Assembly: GCA_959604115.1 (NCBI GenBank)
Contig: CAUHBW010000010.1
Location: 1-24,159 of the forward strand
Origin: an uncultured Bilophila sp.
Lineage (GTDB): Bacteria; Desulfobacterota; Desulfovibrionia; Desulfovibrionales; Desulfovibrionaceae
DNA length: 24,159 nucleotides
Direction: 5' to 3'
The notes under the pieces are model-generated. The model was given only the letters and a program-made list of their open reading frames with translations, ran no database searches and was not told the origin of the DNA. The position numbers and the translations under genes were made by a program. Shown piece by piece: positions 15,006 to 23,690 of this stretch (position 1 is the stretch's first letter; each line of letters begins with the position of its first letter).

Positions 15006-15046
15006 GCAAAAGCCGCTCCCGGAAAACATCCGGGAGCGGCTTTTGC
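15006..15046. terminator. Bidirectional terminator between exported-protein gene and ech operon
   Basis: Arms 15006-15022 and 15030-15046 are perfect 17-bp complements around a seven-base loop. The stem begins GCAAAA and ends TTTTGC, so each strand has an A-run before and a T-run inside the stem end, as in bidirectional terminators. Confidence 0.85.
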
Positions 15047-15141
15047 GTGTCCTCTTGAGGAACTTTCCGACGGACGGCGAAGCCGTAACCGTCAATGTCT
15101 TTGCGCGCCTCGCGGGCGTCGTCGGCGGAACGATTCCCGAT

Positions 15142-15180
15142 CCGGGCAAGGGGCCGCCTGTGCGCCCCTCCTTGCCCCGG
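15142..15180 (-). terminator. Hairpin just downstream of echF
   Basis: CCGGGCAAGG at 15142-15151 pairs with CCTTGCCCCGG at 15170-15180 with one bulged base, and GGGC/GCCC pairs further inside. It starts six bases after the echF stop on the minus strand. There is no T-tract, so it may protect the 3' end or pause polymerase before the stronger hairpin at 15006. Confidence 0.4.
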
Positions 15181-15185
15181 AGACG

Positions 15186-15692
15186 TTATTTTTTCTTTTT
15201 GGGCGTGGAGGGCGGGGTCGCCTTGGGCTTCGGCTTGGGCTCCGCTTCGGGAGCTTCGGCCACATGTTCGGTGGCGGCGACGACCTTGGGCGGAGGCGTC
15301 TCGGAATGCACTTCGCTCGGGGCGACCTTGGGCATGGAGGCGAGACGCGGCTTCGCCACGCGCGCGATACCCTTGTGGTACACCACGAACTTGGTGGGCA
15401 CCGGCGCACGGTGGGTCGAGAGCATGAACAGGCTTTTGGTCGGGCAGACTTCCACGCAGATGCCGCAGTAGACGCAGGAGAAGGGATCATACCCCCAGAA
15501 GGCTTCCTTCGGATCCGTGGAGATGCACTGCGCCGGGCACTTGGTGGAGCACATGCGGCAGAAGATGCAGGTTTCCACGTTGTTGATGAGGCGGCCCCGG
15601 TAGTTGTTGAAGGGGTCGCGTTTCACCATCGGGTACTTCCGCGTCGCCGGACGCTTCAGGAAGTTGCGGAGTACGGTTTTGATCATGAGCAT
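15186..15692 (-). CDS. echF: Ech hydrogenase subunit F, 2[4Fe-4S] ferredoxin-like, with long C-terminal tail
   Basis: EchF passes electrons between ferredoxin and the other iron-sulfur subunit of the Ech complex. The 168-residue product has two [4Fe-4S] motifs, CIFCRMCSTKCP (Cys42, 45, 48, 52) and CVYCGICVEVCP (Cys73, 76, 79, 83), as in NuoI-type proteins. After about residue 115 it continues with a low-complexity Pro/Ala/Glu/Lys tail of about 50 residues ending in PSTPKKKK. Such a tail is not part of the ferredoxin core. The start at 15692 has AGGAGG eight bases upstream that touches the echE stop codon; a second ATG lies two codons in. It is the last gene of the operon. Confidence 0.94.
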   Translation of the reverse strand: MLMIKTVLRNFLKRPATRKYPMVKRDPFNNYRGRLINNVETCIFCRMCSTKCPAQCISTDPKEAFWGYDPFSCVYCGICVEVCPTKSLFMLSTHRAPVPTKFVVYHKGIARVAKPRLASMPKVAPSEVHSETPPPKVVAATEHVAEAPEAEPKPKPKATPPSTPKKKK

Positions 15693-15704
15693 GACGAGTT
15701 CCTC

Positions 15705-16781
15705 CTACCGTTCGGTGCAGCTGATGCAGGGGTCGATGGAAAGCACGACGACGGGAACGTCGGCAAGCTGGATGCCCTTCACCATATGGAGCAGGGGCGG
15801 AATGTTGGCGAATGTTGGGGTGCGGATGCGTACGCGGTCGAGATACTTGGAACCGTTGGCCTTGACGTAGTACATGCACTCGCCGCGGGGCTGCTCGACG
15901 CGGGAAATGGCTTCCCCGGTGGGATTGCCCTTGACCTTCACGTTGATTTCCGTGTCGGGCAGGTGGCTGATGGCCTGGCGGACGATTTCCATGGACTGGA
16001 GCACTTCGAGGAAGCGGACCTTGGTGCGGGCCCAGCAGTCGCCGTCGAGCACGGACACGGGCGTGAACCCGAGTTCGGCGAAGGCTTCGTATTCGGTCTG
16101 GCGCACGTCCTGCGCCACGCCGCTGCCGCGCAGGGTCGGACCGGCGGCGCCGAGCAGGATGGCTTCCTGCGCGGTCATGACGCCGATGCCCACGGTGCGC
16201 TTCTTGACGGTGTAGTCTTCCAGCGTCACCTTTTCGAGGCGGCGCATTTCGGCTTCAAGGGCGTCCATCTCGTCGAGAATCCAGCGCTGGTGCTCGCGGG
16301 ACAAGTCCTTGCGCACGCCGCCGACGATGTTGGTGGAGATGATGACGCGGTTGCCCGCCGTGGCTTCGTTGATGTCCATGATGCGTTCGCGGATTTTCCA
16401 GAACTGCATGAACAGGCTTTCAAAGCCGAGGGCGTCCGCGAACAGGCCGAGCCACAGGAGGTGGCTGTGCATTCTGTGCAGTTCCGACCAGATGATGCGC
16501 AGATACGCGGCGCGGCGCGGCACTTCGACGTCCATCAGGTGCTCGATGGCGCGGCAGAAGCACAGGGCGTGGATGCAGGAGCAGATGCCGCAGACGCGCT
16601 CCACGATGTAGATCATCTGGTTGTAGTCGCGGAGGGTGGTGAGCGTTTCGAGTCCGCGGTGGACGTAGCCGAGCTTGGGCAGGGCTTCGACCACGGTTTC
16701 GTTTTCCATGACGAGCTGGAGATGGATCGGTTCCGGCAAAACCGGGTGCTGCGGTCCGAAAGGAATGATCGTGCGGGACAT
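15705..16781 (-). CDS. echE: Ech hydrogenase subunit E, [NiFe] large subunit
   Basis: EchE holds the NiFe active site of this group 4 membrane hydrogenase and is related to NuoD. The 358-residue product has the two Cys pairs that bind nickel and iron: RVCGIC (Cys64, Cys67) and the C-terminal DPCISC (Cys352, Cys355). The protein ends three residues after the last ligand (TER), so there is no C-terminal peptide for a maturation endopeptidase to remove. Fe(CN)2CO insertion would still need the Hyp proteins; hypD is at the start of this window. The start at ATG 16781 has a GGGAG site and lies nine bases after the echD stop. Confidence 0.97.
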   Translation of the reverse strand: MSRTIIPFGPQHPVLPEPIHLQLVMENETVVEALPKLGYVHRGLETLTTLRDYNQMIYIVERVCGICSCIHALCFCRAIEHLMDVEVPRRAAYLRIIWSELHRMHSHLLWLGLFADALGFESLFMQFWKIRERIMDINEATAGNRVIISTNIVGGVRKDLSREHQRWILDEMDALEAEMRRLEKVTLEDYTVKKRTVGIGVMTAQEAILLGAAGPTLRGSGVAQDVRQTEYEAFAELGFTPVSVLDGDCWARTKVRFLEVLQSMEIVRQAISHLPDTEINVKVKGNPTGEAISRVEQPRGECMYYVKANGSKYLDRVRIRTPTFANIPPLLHMVKGIQLADVPVVVLSIDPCISCTER

Positions 16782-16790
16782 ACGCGCTCC

Positions 16791-17183
16791 CTACTTTTTG
16801 GTGACGGTGGAAAGGGTGCAGGAGGGGCCACGAAGCAGCGGCGGAGGCGTGTCCTTTTCCAGATAGAGGCTTCCCTGGAAGTCGAGGATCAGGCCTTCCC
16901 AGTTGATGCCGTACTGGTCGCGGCTTTCGTTCTCGACGAGCAGGGCGCAGAAGTAGATGTCCGAAATGCTCGGCACGGCCTGACCGATCGGCACGGTGAG
17001 GCGGTAGCTGCGCATGGTCAGGTTCTTGTCGTAATGGTAGATGATGTCGAGGTTTCCGTCTCCGAGGTTGTGCACGGACAGGGTCACGAAACGGTGCCCG
17101 GCGTCGAAATGGGCTTTGGCCACGGAACGGACCGTTTCAAGCGTGATCGGCTCGGCTTCGAGGCGAGCGACTGATGGGGGCAT
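16791..17183 (-). CDS. echD: Ech hydrogenase subunit D, NuoC-like
   Basis: EchD is the small hydrophilic subunit related to NuoC and is thought to help hold the catalytic module together; it carries no cofactor. The 130-residue product fits the expected length and position between echC and echE. It has an alternating strand pattern (RFVTLSVHNLGDGNLDIIYHYD) and a region LTVPIGQAVPSISDIYFCALLVENESRDQYGI that matches the NuoC-type segment around VPSI and the acidic ESRDQYGI. It has a GGAGGAAG ribosome site. The assignment rests on both sequence and operon order. Confidence 0.92.
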   Translation of the reverse strand: MPPSVARLEAEPITLETVRSVAKAHFDAGHRFVTLSVHNLGDGNLDIIYHYDKNLTMRSYRLTVPIGQAVPSISDIYFCALLVENESRDQYGINWEGLILDFQGSLYLEKDTPPPLLRGPSCTLSTVTKK

Positions 17184-17222
17184 ACTTCCTCCGAAAGCGC
17201 GGCTCGGGGCCGCGCGTCAAAT

Positions 17223-17714
17223 TTATTCGAAGATGGTCGTGTGGGGCATATCCCGCAGGCCGAGCTTGCCCTTGACGACTTCAAGGGCGAGCACCACGCC
17301 GTCGATGATGGCTTCGGGCTTCGCCGCGCAGCCGGGTACGTAGACGTCCACGGGGATCACCCGGTCCACGCCGCCCACCACGTTGTAACAGTCCTGAAAG
17401 ACGCCGCCCGTGCAGGCGCACGCGCCGATGGCGATGACCGCCTTGGGATCGGGCATCTGGTCGTAGATGTTCTTCAGGACGTCCTTGTTGCGCTGGTTCA
17501 CGGTGCCGGTCACCAGCAGCACGTCGGCGTGCTTGGGATCGCCGATATTCACGATGCCGAAACGTTCCACGTCGAAAACGGGCGTGAGGCAGGCCAGCAC
17601 TTCGATGTCGCAGCCGTTGCAGGAACCGCAGTCGTAATGCACCACCCACGGGGACTTCAGGCGTCCCTTGTTGATGTACTGGTTCAGTTTTTCATGCAGT
17701 GCCGAAAGATTCAT
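17223..17714 (-). CDS. echC: Ech hydrogenase subunit C, small subunit (NuoB-like)
   Basis: EchC is the small subunit that carries the [4Fe-4S] cluster nearest to the NiFe site. The 163-residue product shows the NuoB/small-subunit cysteine motifs: YDCGSCNGCDIEVLAC (Cys29, 32, 35, 42), GACACTGG (Cys99, 101) and VPGCAAKPE (Cys129). It lacks a signal peptide, consistent with a cytoplasm-facing complex. It lies 25 bp after the echB stop and about 40 bp before echD. Confidence 0.96.
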   Translation of the reverse strand: MNLSALHEKLNQYINKGRLKSPWVVHYDCGSCNGCDIEVLACLTPVFDVERFGIVNIGDPKHADVLLVTGTVNQRNKDVLKNIYDQMPDPKAVIAIGACACTGGVFQDCYNVVGGVDRVIPVDVYVPGCAAKPEAIIDGVVLALEVVKGKLGLRDMPHTTIFE

Positions 17715-17739
17715 GGGTACCCCCGATAGGGCTTCGGTT

Positions 17740-18588
17740 CTAGCGGACGTAGAGCCAGAGGATGTTGAAGATAGCCAGTCCCAGCGTGATGCCGAAGGCG
17801 TGCTTGAGCATCCAGCGCCACGTCATGCGCGCGCACACGTTGTCGACGACGATTTCGAGCGCGTAGGTCAGCACGAGCAGGATGATCATGCCCGTCATGC
17901 TGGTGTGCCAGAACAGCGAGCACAGGCCGAGCAGCAGGATGACGTCGAGCCAGTGCGAGATTTCGAGCAGCGCGAGCTGGGGGCCGGAATAGTCGGTCAG
18001 CACGCCGCGCACGATTTCCTGATGCCCGTGGTGGCAGGAGGCGATGTCGAAGGGCGACTTGGCGAGCTTGATGGTCAGCGCGTAGCCGAGCGCGAAGAAC
18101 AGGAACGGCAGGTGCGGCAGCAGCGGCACGTCGAGCGCGTAGATGTCCGAAATCATGAAGCTGCCCGTGGCGGCGGACATGCCCACGAAGGTCAGGACCA
18201 CCAACGGCTCGTAGGCGAGCATCTGGAGCAGCTCGCGCTGCGCGCCTACGTTGCTGTAGGGCGAGTCGGCGGAGAGCGCGCCCGCGACCTTGAACACCGC
18301 GCCGACGGTCATGACGAAGAACAGCAGCAGCATGTCGCCCTGCATGAAGAACATGAGCAGGGCCACGGCGGAGGCCATGACGCAGACGTAGGAGGAGAAG
18401 ATCAGCCACGGGTTGGTGACGCAGGGCGCTTTGCCGAAGAGCTTCAGCACGTCGTAGAAGGGCTGGAGCAGCGGCGGCCCCTGCCGGGACTGGAGGCGGG
18501 CCGTCAGGCGTCTGTCCACCCCGGCGAGAAGACCGCCCGCGGGAACGGCTACAGCGACTGCGATGAGGGCGAAAATGAGCTTCAACAT
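17740..18588 (-). CDS. echB: Ech hydrogenase subunit B, NuoH-like membrane protein
   Basis: EchB is an integral membrane subunit related to NuoH/HyfC and forms part of the link between the catalytic module and the ion-moving membrane arm. The 282-residue product has the family start with a first membrane helix followed by RLTARLQSRQGPPLLQPFYDVLKLF, the typical quinone-site-like loop of this family, and about seven to eight hydrophobic helices. The motif SPFDIASCHHGHQEIVRG matches the conserved loop between helices. The ATG shares one base with the echA stop (TAATG), which indicates translational coupling. Confidence 0.96.
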   Translation of the reverse strand: MLKLIFALIAVAVAVPAGGLLAGVDRRLTARLQSRQGPPLLQPFYDVLKLFGKAPCVTNPWLIFSSYVCVMASAVALLMFFMQGDMLLLFFVMTVGAVFKVAGALSADSPYSNVGAQRELLQMLAYEPLVVLTFVGMSAATGSFMISDIYALDVPLLPHLPFLFFALGYALTIKLAKSPFDIASCHHGHQEIVRGVLTDYSGPQLALLEISHWLDVILLLGLCSLFWHTSMTGMIILLVLTYALEIVVDNVCARMTWRWMLKHAFGITLGLAIFNILWLYVR

Positions 18589-20522
18589 TAGAGCAGACCT
18601 CCCAACATGACCACCATGAGGACAATGGCGATGGTGTTGATCCTGCCGGTGAGCGTCTGTTCACCGAACCAGGCTTCCAGATAGTAGTTGGACGACTTCG
18701 CTTCCACAAGGGTGTTCAGCGGGCCGTTGAAGCCCACCTTGCCGTCCTCCACCATCTGGATGCCGGAGAGGTAGGGAAGCGCGCGGGGCGACGAGGCGGC
18801 CTTTCCGGCCTGGCGCAGGGCGTACCACATGCCGAGCGCGAGCAGGAGGAACATCGGGTAGACCGCGAACAGGCCCCTGCCGTTGGTCAGGACGCCCCAG
18901 TCGGCGATGAACAGGCCCTCAAGCCCGAACGTGTCCGCGACGCCCTGCTGGATGCCGCCGTAAATCCACGGCACGAACAGGGACAGGATGATGGCCCCGT
19001 AGAGGAGGCCCTTGAGCGCGAAGCTCATGGAGCCGTCGATGTGTTCGGGAACGGGCTTCTTTTCGCTCAGCGGGTCGTTGCCGAGGAGCAGGCCGGCCCA
19101 GCGCGCCCAGAACAGCACGGTCAGCGCGCTGCCGAAGGCGATGAGCACCACCAGCACGGGCATGAAGGCCGGAGCCGCGGCGGACGCCTCGATGGCGATC
19201 CACTTGGCGAGCAGCGCGCCGAAGGGAGGCAGCATCATGGTCACGATGCCGAACAGGGTGATGGCGGTGACGCGGGGCATGACCCTGTACAGGCCGCGCA
19301 TGGATTCGATGTCGCGCGAGCCGATGTGCTGTTCGATGGTGCCCACGCAGAGGAAGAGGAGCCCCTTCGACACGGCGTGGAAGATGATGAGCAGGATGGC
19401 GGCGGTGATCGCCGCGGGGGTCGCCATCCCGGCGCATGCGATGATCAGGCCGAGGTTGGCGATGGTGGAGTAGGCGAGGATCTTCTTGCCGTTGCTCTGT
19501 CCGCAGGCCAGCGCGGAGGCGGCCACGAAGGTGAACGCGCCGCTCAGCGACACGACGCCCGCCAGCATGGTCCCGGCGAAGGCCGGAGCGAGGCGCAGGA
19601 CGAGGTAGACCCCGGCCTTGACCATCGTGGAGGAGTGCAGCAGGGCGGAAACGGGCGTGGGCGCGACCATCGCGCCGCACAGCCAGCTCTGGAAGGGCAG
19701 CTGCGCCGACTTGGTGAAGGCGGCGAAGCAGAGGAAGGCGACCGGCAGCATGGCGGCGGTGGAGTGCATGACCACGGACTGCGCCAGCATGGCCTGAACG
19801 GACAGGGTGCCGATGGCCTTCTGCATGAGCAGCATGGCGGCGAGGAAGCCGATGCCGCCCACCATGTTCATCCACAGGGCGCGGGTGGCGTTGCGCTTGG
19901 CCTCGCGGGTCCCGTCATGGCCGATGAGGAAGAAGGAGCACAGCGTCGTGATTTCCCAGAAGAAGAACACCCACGTGAGGCTGTCGCACAGCACGAGGCC
20001 GTTCATGGCGCCGAGGAGCAGCAGCAGGAAGAAGAAAAAGCGGGACTGGCGGGATTTGGCGAGGCGAAGGTGGTCTTCGTGCTCCTGCATGTAGCCGAGA
20101 CCGAAAATACAGACCACTCCGCCCACGAACGAAATCACGAGCACCATCACGAGGGCCAGCGGATCGGCGAAGAAGGCCGCGCCCTGATGCCCCTCAAGCA
20201 TGAAGAAGTCGAGGTAGACCATGCCGGCCAGCTGGCCGAGCGCGAGCCCCATCGACAGCCGGTGCCGTATGCGTACGGCGGTGTACAGGATGAACGCGAG
20301 CAGCGCGAGATCGAGTACGGTCATCAGGGGCTGGAGGGAACTGTCCGGGGATACGGGCAGCGCGAAACTGCCGTACAGGGCCAGGCCCAGTGCGGACAAT
20401 GCCGTGATCCCGGTGCCGGCATACACGATGCGGCGGCGCAGGGTTCCTTCTTTGTCCAGGGCTACAGCGACAGCCGCGATCAGCGGGAAAACGATGCAGC
20501 CGAAGAGGAGCAATTGCAACAT
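18588..20522 (-). CDS. echA: Ech hydrogenase subunit A, NuoL-like ion-translocating subunit
   Basis: EchA is the large antiporter-like membrane subunit, related to NuoL and Mrp antiporter subunits, and is expected to move H+ or Na+ as electrons pass between ferredoxin and protons. The 644-residue product is almost wholly hydrophobic, with many membrane helices and family landmarks such as FFWEITTLCSFFLIGHD, KSAQLPFQSWLCGAM and PTPVSALLHSSTMVKAGVYL with its conserved lysine. It is the first gene of the operon; the ribosome site is GAGG. The long opposite-strand frames within it are shadows. Confidence 0.96.
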   Translation of the reverse strand: MLQLLLFGCIVFPLIAAVAVALDKEGTLRRRIVYAGTGITALSALGLALYGSFALPVSPDSSLQPLMTVLDLALLAFILYTAVRIRHRLSMGLALGQLAGMVYLDFFMLEGHQGAAFFADPLALVMVLVISFVGGVVCIFGLGYMQEHEDHLRLAKSRQSRFFFFLLLLLGAMNGLVLCDSLTWVFFFWEITTLCSFFLIGHDGTREAKRNATRALWMNMVGGIGFLAAMLLMQKAIGTLSVQAMLAQSVVMHSTAAMLPVAFLCFAAFTKSAQLPFQSWLCGAMVAPTPVSALLHSSTMVKAGVYLVLRLAPAFAGTMLAGVVSLSGAFTFVAASALACGQSNGKKILAYSTIANLGLIIACAGMATPAAITAAILLIIFHAVSKGLLFLCVGTIEQHIGSRDIESMRGLYRVMPRVTAITLFGIVTMMLPPFGALLAKWIAIEASAAAPAFMPVLVVLIAFGSALTVLFWARWAGLLLGNDPLSEKKPVPEHIDGSMSFALKGLLYGAIILSLFVPWIYGGIQQGVADTFGLEGLFIADWGVLTNGRGLFAVYPMFLLLALGMWYALRQAGKAASSPRALPYLSGIQMVEDGKVGFNGPLNTLVEAKSSNYYLEAWFGEQTLTGRINTIAIVLMVVMLGGLL

Positions 20523-20950
20523 GGACGCCTCACTTGACTTGCGGGGTTGGCCCGAACGCGGCCCCTTTTTCGGGGCCTTCTGGTTTCGGACGTTCGGGTT
20601 CCGTACGATACAGGACGGTTACGGCGCGGGAACGGTTTCCCCGACGCCGTACCGGCCCGAAAAAGGTGATTCCGGGAACGAGGCCGCCGCCGGCGCAGAG
20701 CGCCAAAAGCGGTTCCAACACCTCATCTTTCCCTTCATCCGGTTTATTTTCATGGCGCAAAAGGCATACAGCGTCAAGGGAGAAATGGCGCAATTGGTTG
20801 GTTAACCAGTTTATTAAGGAATGTTTTCACAGGGAGTTGGGAATATTTGGCGGTCACACCTTCCGCATTATCGTAACACGGAGGGAGTTTTTCACGGCCT
20901 TGCCGTCCTTTTCTCTTGACTTTTGAAGGCGCTTTCGGCTTGTTTTTTCC
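20523..20950. promoter_or_regulatory. Divergent control region between ech operon and lnt
   Basis: No gene is seen in these 428 bp. On the echA side a GGCCCC-TTTTTC-GGGGCC hairpin lies at 20560-20577, about 40 bp before the echA start. A TGGTTAACCA palindrome at about 20799-20810 sits in an AT-rich part and could be an operator. On the minus strand TTGACG at about 20774-20779 could be a -35 box for ech, but the -10 match is poor. For lnt, TTGGCG with TATCGT 16 bp later (about 20847-20874) is a weak candidate. I see no clear sigma-54 site. Confidence 0.4.
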
Positions 20951-22513
20951 ATGAATATGCTCTGGTGGATTGTTTGCGGCGCGGCGGGGCTGTGGATCGG
21001 CATGCCCAATCCCGTGGCGTCGATTCCGGTTGCGGCACTGCTGTATCCCGCGTCCTTGTTCCTGCTTGGGACAGCTTCCACAAGCTGGAAACAGGCGTTT
21101 CGGCTCGGCTGGATAAGCGGCCTTGCGGGTTCTTCGGCCTGTCTGTACTGGCTGGCCATCCCGGTCCATGACTTCGGCGGACTGCCGTGGGCGCTCGCCG
21201 CGCCCTGTCCGCTGTTCATGGGCGCGTACGTCGGGCTGTACGGCGGCCTGTTCGCCGCGCTGGCCCACGGCCTGAAGGCGGAACCGGTGTGGCGAAAGAG
21301 CCTTGCGCTCGGACTCGGCTGGTATCTTTTGGAATGTTTTCGGGGCTGGTTCCTGACCGGCTTTCCGTGGCTGACGCTGGCCTCGGCCTTCACCCCGTGG
21401 ACGCCCGCCGTCCAGCTCGCCTCGGTGATCGGCGCGTACGGGCTCGGCGGCCTGTTCGCGGGGCTCGCGTGCCTGTTCGCGGAAGGAGTCCGTTGTTCCC
21501 GGCTTCCCAATGTGCCCCGAAAACGTCGGATGGCCCCCCTTGCGGCCTTCGCAGCGGGCCTTATCTTCCTAGTTGGATTCGGTCTGCTGCCGCACGATGA
21601 CGGGACCGCCGGAAAGCCTCTGTGGGTGTCGCTGGAGCAGGGGAATCTTGAACAGGACGTCAAATGGGAACCGGCCATGCAGCGGCTGACGGTCAGGCGT
21701 TACCTCTCTCTGAGCACGGAGTCGCTGTCCGTGCCGGAGGCCGAGCGTCCCGAACTGCTGATCTGGCCCGAAACCGCCATGCCGTTCGACTATCAGGCCC
21801 ATCCCGCGCTTCCTGCGGCGATCCGGGCCTTTGCCGGGGAGCATCACGTGGCCCTGCTGTTCGGCGCGCCGGGGTTCCGGCGCACTCTCGGCGGAGAGGA
21901 CGCCTTCAACCGGGCCTACCTCGTTTCCGCCGACGGCGCGGACAGGGGCTGGTACGACAAGGAACACCTCGTGCCTTTCGGGGAATACGTGCCGCCGTTC
22001 CTCGATCTGCCGTTTCTGCGTCCGCTGTTGCAGGGCGTGGGCGAGTTTCTGCCCGGCGAGTCCACGAAGCCGCTGACGCTGGCCTCCGCGTCCCCTGATC
22101 GGGAGCCGCTTGTTCTGGGCGTGCTGATTTGTTATGAATCCATCTTTCCCGAGCTGGCCCGCAAGCAGGTCGCGGAAGGCGCTACCTTGTTGGTGAACAT
22201 CAGCAACGACGCGTGGTTCGGTTTTTCCGCCGCGCCCATGCAGCACCTTTCCCTCGCCGTCCTGCGGGCCGTGGAGCAGCGGCGCTGGCTGGCCCGCTCC
22301 ACGAACACCGGCATTTCCGCGTTCGTCGATCCCTACGGTTCCATCGTGGTCCGGGGCGGTCTGTTCAAGGCCGAGAGCCTGTCGCATCCGGTCGTTCCGC
22401 TGACGGAGACGTCTCTGTTCTTCGTTCTGGAGCCGTGGTTGCCGTGGCTCGGGACGCTGCTTTTTCTTCTGCTTTCCGCGCCGGCCTTTCTGAGGGCCCG
22501 GCGTCACATCTAA
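20951..22513 (+). CDS. lnt: Apolipoprotein N-acyltransferase
   Basis: Lnt adds the third acyl chain to the N-terminal cysteine of lipoproteins at the periplasmic face of the inner membrane. The 520-residue product has about seven N-terminal membrane helices (to about residue 215), a nitrilase-type domain and a final membrane helix. The catalytic triad is visible: Glu274 in LIWPETAMP, Lys337 in WYDKEHLVPFGEYVP and Cys394 in VLICYESIFPE. The motif NISNDAWFG is also typical. The ribosome site before ATG 20951 is poor; ATG 20957 is an equally possible start. It lies 19 bp before prfB, so the two are probably cotranscribed. Confidence 0.96.
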   Translation: MNMLWWIVCGAAGLWIGMPNPVASIPVAALLYPASLFLLGTASTSWKQAFRLGWISGLAGSSACLYWLAIPVHDFGGLPWALAAPCPLFMGAYVGLYGGLFAALAHGLKAEPVWRKSLALGLGWYLLECFRGWFLTGFPWLTLASAFTPWTPAVQLASVIGAYGLGGLFAGLACLFAEGVRCSRLPNVPRKRRMAPLAAFAAGLIFLVGFGLLPHDDGTAGKPLWVSLEQGNLEQDVKWEPAMQRLTVRRYLSLSTESLSVPEAERPELLIWPETAMPFDYQAHPALPAAIRAFAGEHHVALLFGAPGFRRTLGGEDAFNRAYLVSADGADRGWYDKEHLVPFGEYVPPFLDLPFLRPLLQGVGEFLPGESTKPLTLASASPDREPLVLGVLICYESIFPELARKQVAEGATLLVNISNDAWFGFSAAPMQHLSLAVLRAVEQRRWLARSTNTGISAFVDPYGSIVVRGGLFKAESLSHPVVPLTETSLFFVLEPWLPWLGTLLFLLLSAPAFLRARRHI

Positions 22514-22532
22514 CTGAACAACAGGAAAACCT

Positions 22533-23679
22533 ATGCTTCAGCTTGCCGATTTGAAGAGCCGTATCGCGGCCTTGTCCTCGCAGTTCGAAACGCTTTGGGG
22601 GCGTCTTTGACCAGCCTTCCCAGTCCGCCCGCCTTGCCGAGATAGAAAAGGAGCTTTCCGCGCCCGACGCGTGGAATGCCCCGGAAAAACTGACGCCGGT
22701 TCTGCGCGAAAAGAGCCGTCTGGAGGCCGAGCTGAACCGCCTCGCCGCCTTGAAGAACTGCCACGACTCCATGCTGGAGTGGCAGGAAATGGCGCAGGAG
22801 CTTTCGGGCGGCGCGGAGATCAAGGAAGGCGAGGAAGCCGCCGAGGCGTTGGAATCGCTGACCGCCGAGATCGACCGGCTGACCGAGCTGCTTGAGGAAA
22901 CGGAAACCAATTTGCTCCTTTCCGCCGAAGAGGACCACGCCGACGCCATTCTGGAAATCCATCCCGGCGCGGGCGGCACCGAGGCGCAGGACTGGGCGCA
23001 GATGTTGCAGCGCATGTATCTCCGCTGGGCCGACGCGCACGGTTTTTCCGTGGAGGAGCTGGACTTCCTGCCCGGCGACGAAGCCGGGATCAAGAGCGTG
23101 ACCATGCGTATTTCCGGCGAGAACGTCTACGGGTTCCTCAAGGGGGAACGGGGCATCCACCGCCTGATCCGCATTTCGCCCTTCGACTCCTCGGGCCGTC
23201 GCCACACCTCATTCGCGTCCGTGGACGTGATCCCCGATGCGGGCGACGACATTGAGATCGAGATCAAGGAATCGGATCTGCGCGTGGATATCTTTTGCGC
23301 CAGCGGCCCCGGCGGGCAGGGGGTCAACACCACCTATTCCGCCGTGCGCATCACGCACATCCCCTCAGGCATTTCCGTCCAGTGCCAGAACGAGCGTTCG
23401 CAGCACCACAACAAGGATTCCGCCATGCGCATCCTGCGCGGGCGTCTCTACGATCTCGAACTGAGCAAGCGCGACGCCGCGCGGCAGGCCGAGTACGCGG
23501 GCAAGAACGCCATCAGTTTCGGCAGCCAGATCCGCACCTACACCCTCCAGCCCTACCGGCTGGTGAAGGACCATCGCAGCAACTGCGAAATCGGCGACAC
23601 TGACGCCGTGCTCGACGGTCGCATCGACAAGCTGCTGCGGGACTACCTTTTGTGGCAGCACACGAACAGGCAACAATAA
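22533..23679 (+). CDS. prfB: Peptide chain release factor 2 with programmed +1 frameshift
   Basis: RF2 ends translation at UGA and UAA codons. The gene is read in two frames: codons 1-25 from ATG 22533, an in-frame TGA at 22608-22610, then a +1 shift at CTT-TGA-C so that reading continues from GAC 22609 to 23679, giving about 381 residues. A GGGGG Shine-Dalgarno-like stretch lies just before the slip site, as in E. coli, where the stop is also codon 26. The stop-codon-recognition motif SPF is at 215-217 and the catalytic GGQ at 260-262 in SGPGGQGVNT. The shift makes RF2 control its own level: low RF2 lets the ribosome pause and shift. The AGGAAAA ribosome site precedes the ATG. It follows lnt in an apparent two-gene unit. 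Confidence 0.97.
22602..22611 (+). promoter_or_regulatory. RF2 +1 frameshift site
   Basis: The slip site is CTT TGA C at 22605-22611, with a G-rich Shine-Dalgarno-like stretch (TGGGGG) at 22596-22601, a few bases upstream. Skipping T22608 joins the frames without loss. This is the known autoregulatory signal of prfB. Confidence 0.95.
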
Positions 23680-23690
23680 CGGGAAAGAGA

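Larger units (their letters stand above)
14883..15185. other. Convergent intergenic region before echF
   Basis: No gene is seen in these 303 bp. They contain two hairpins, at 15006-15046 and 15142-15180, that can serve the plus-strand exported-protein gene and the minus-strand ech operon. The first 120 bp (14883-15005) show nothing I can name. Confidence 0.45.

Noticed and set aside
15264..17174. Long open frame of 636 codons on the plus strand
   Set aside because: It lies antisense to echC-echF, whose products are clearly recognisable; the His/Asp/Val-rich translation is a typical shadow in high-GC DNA.
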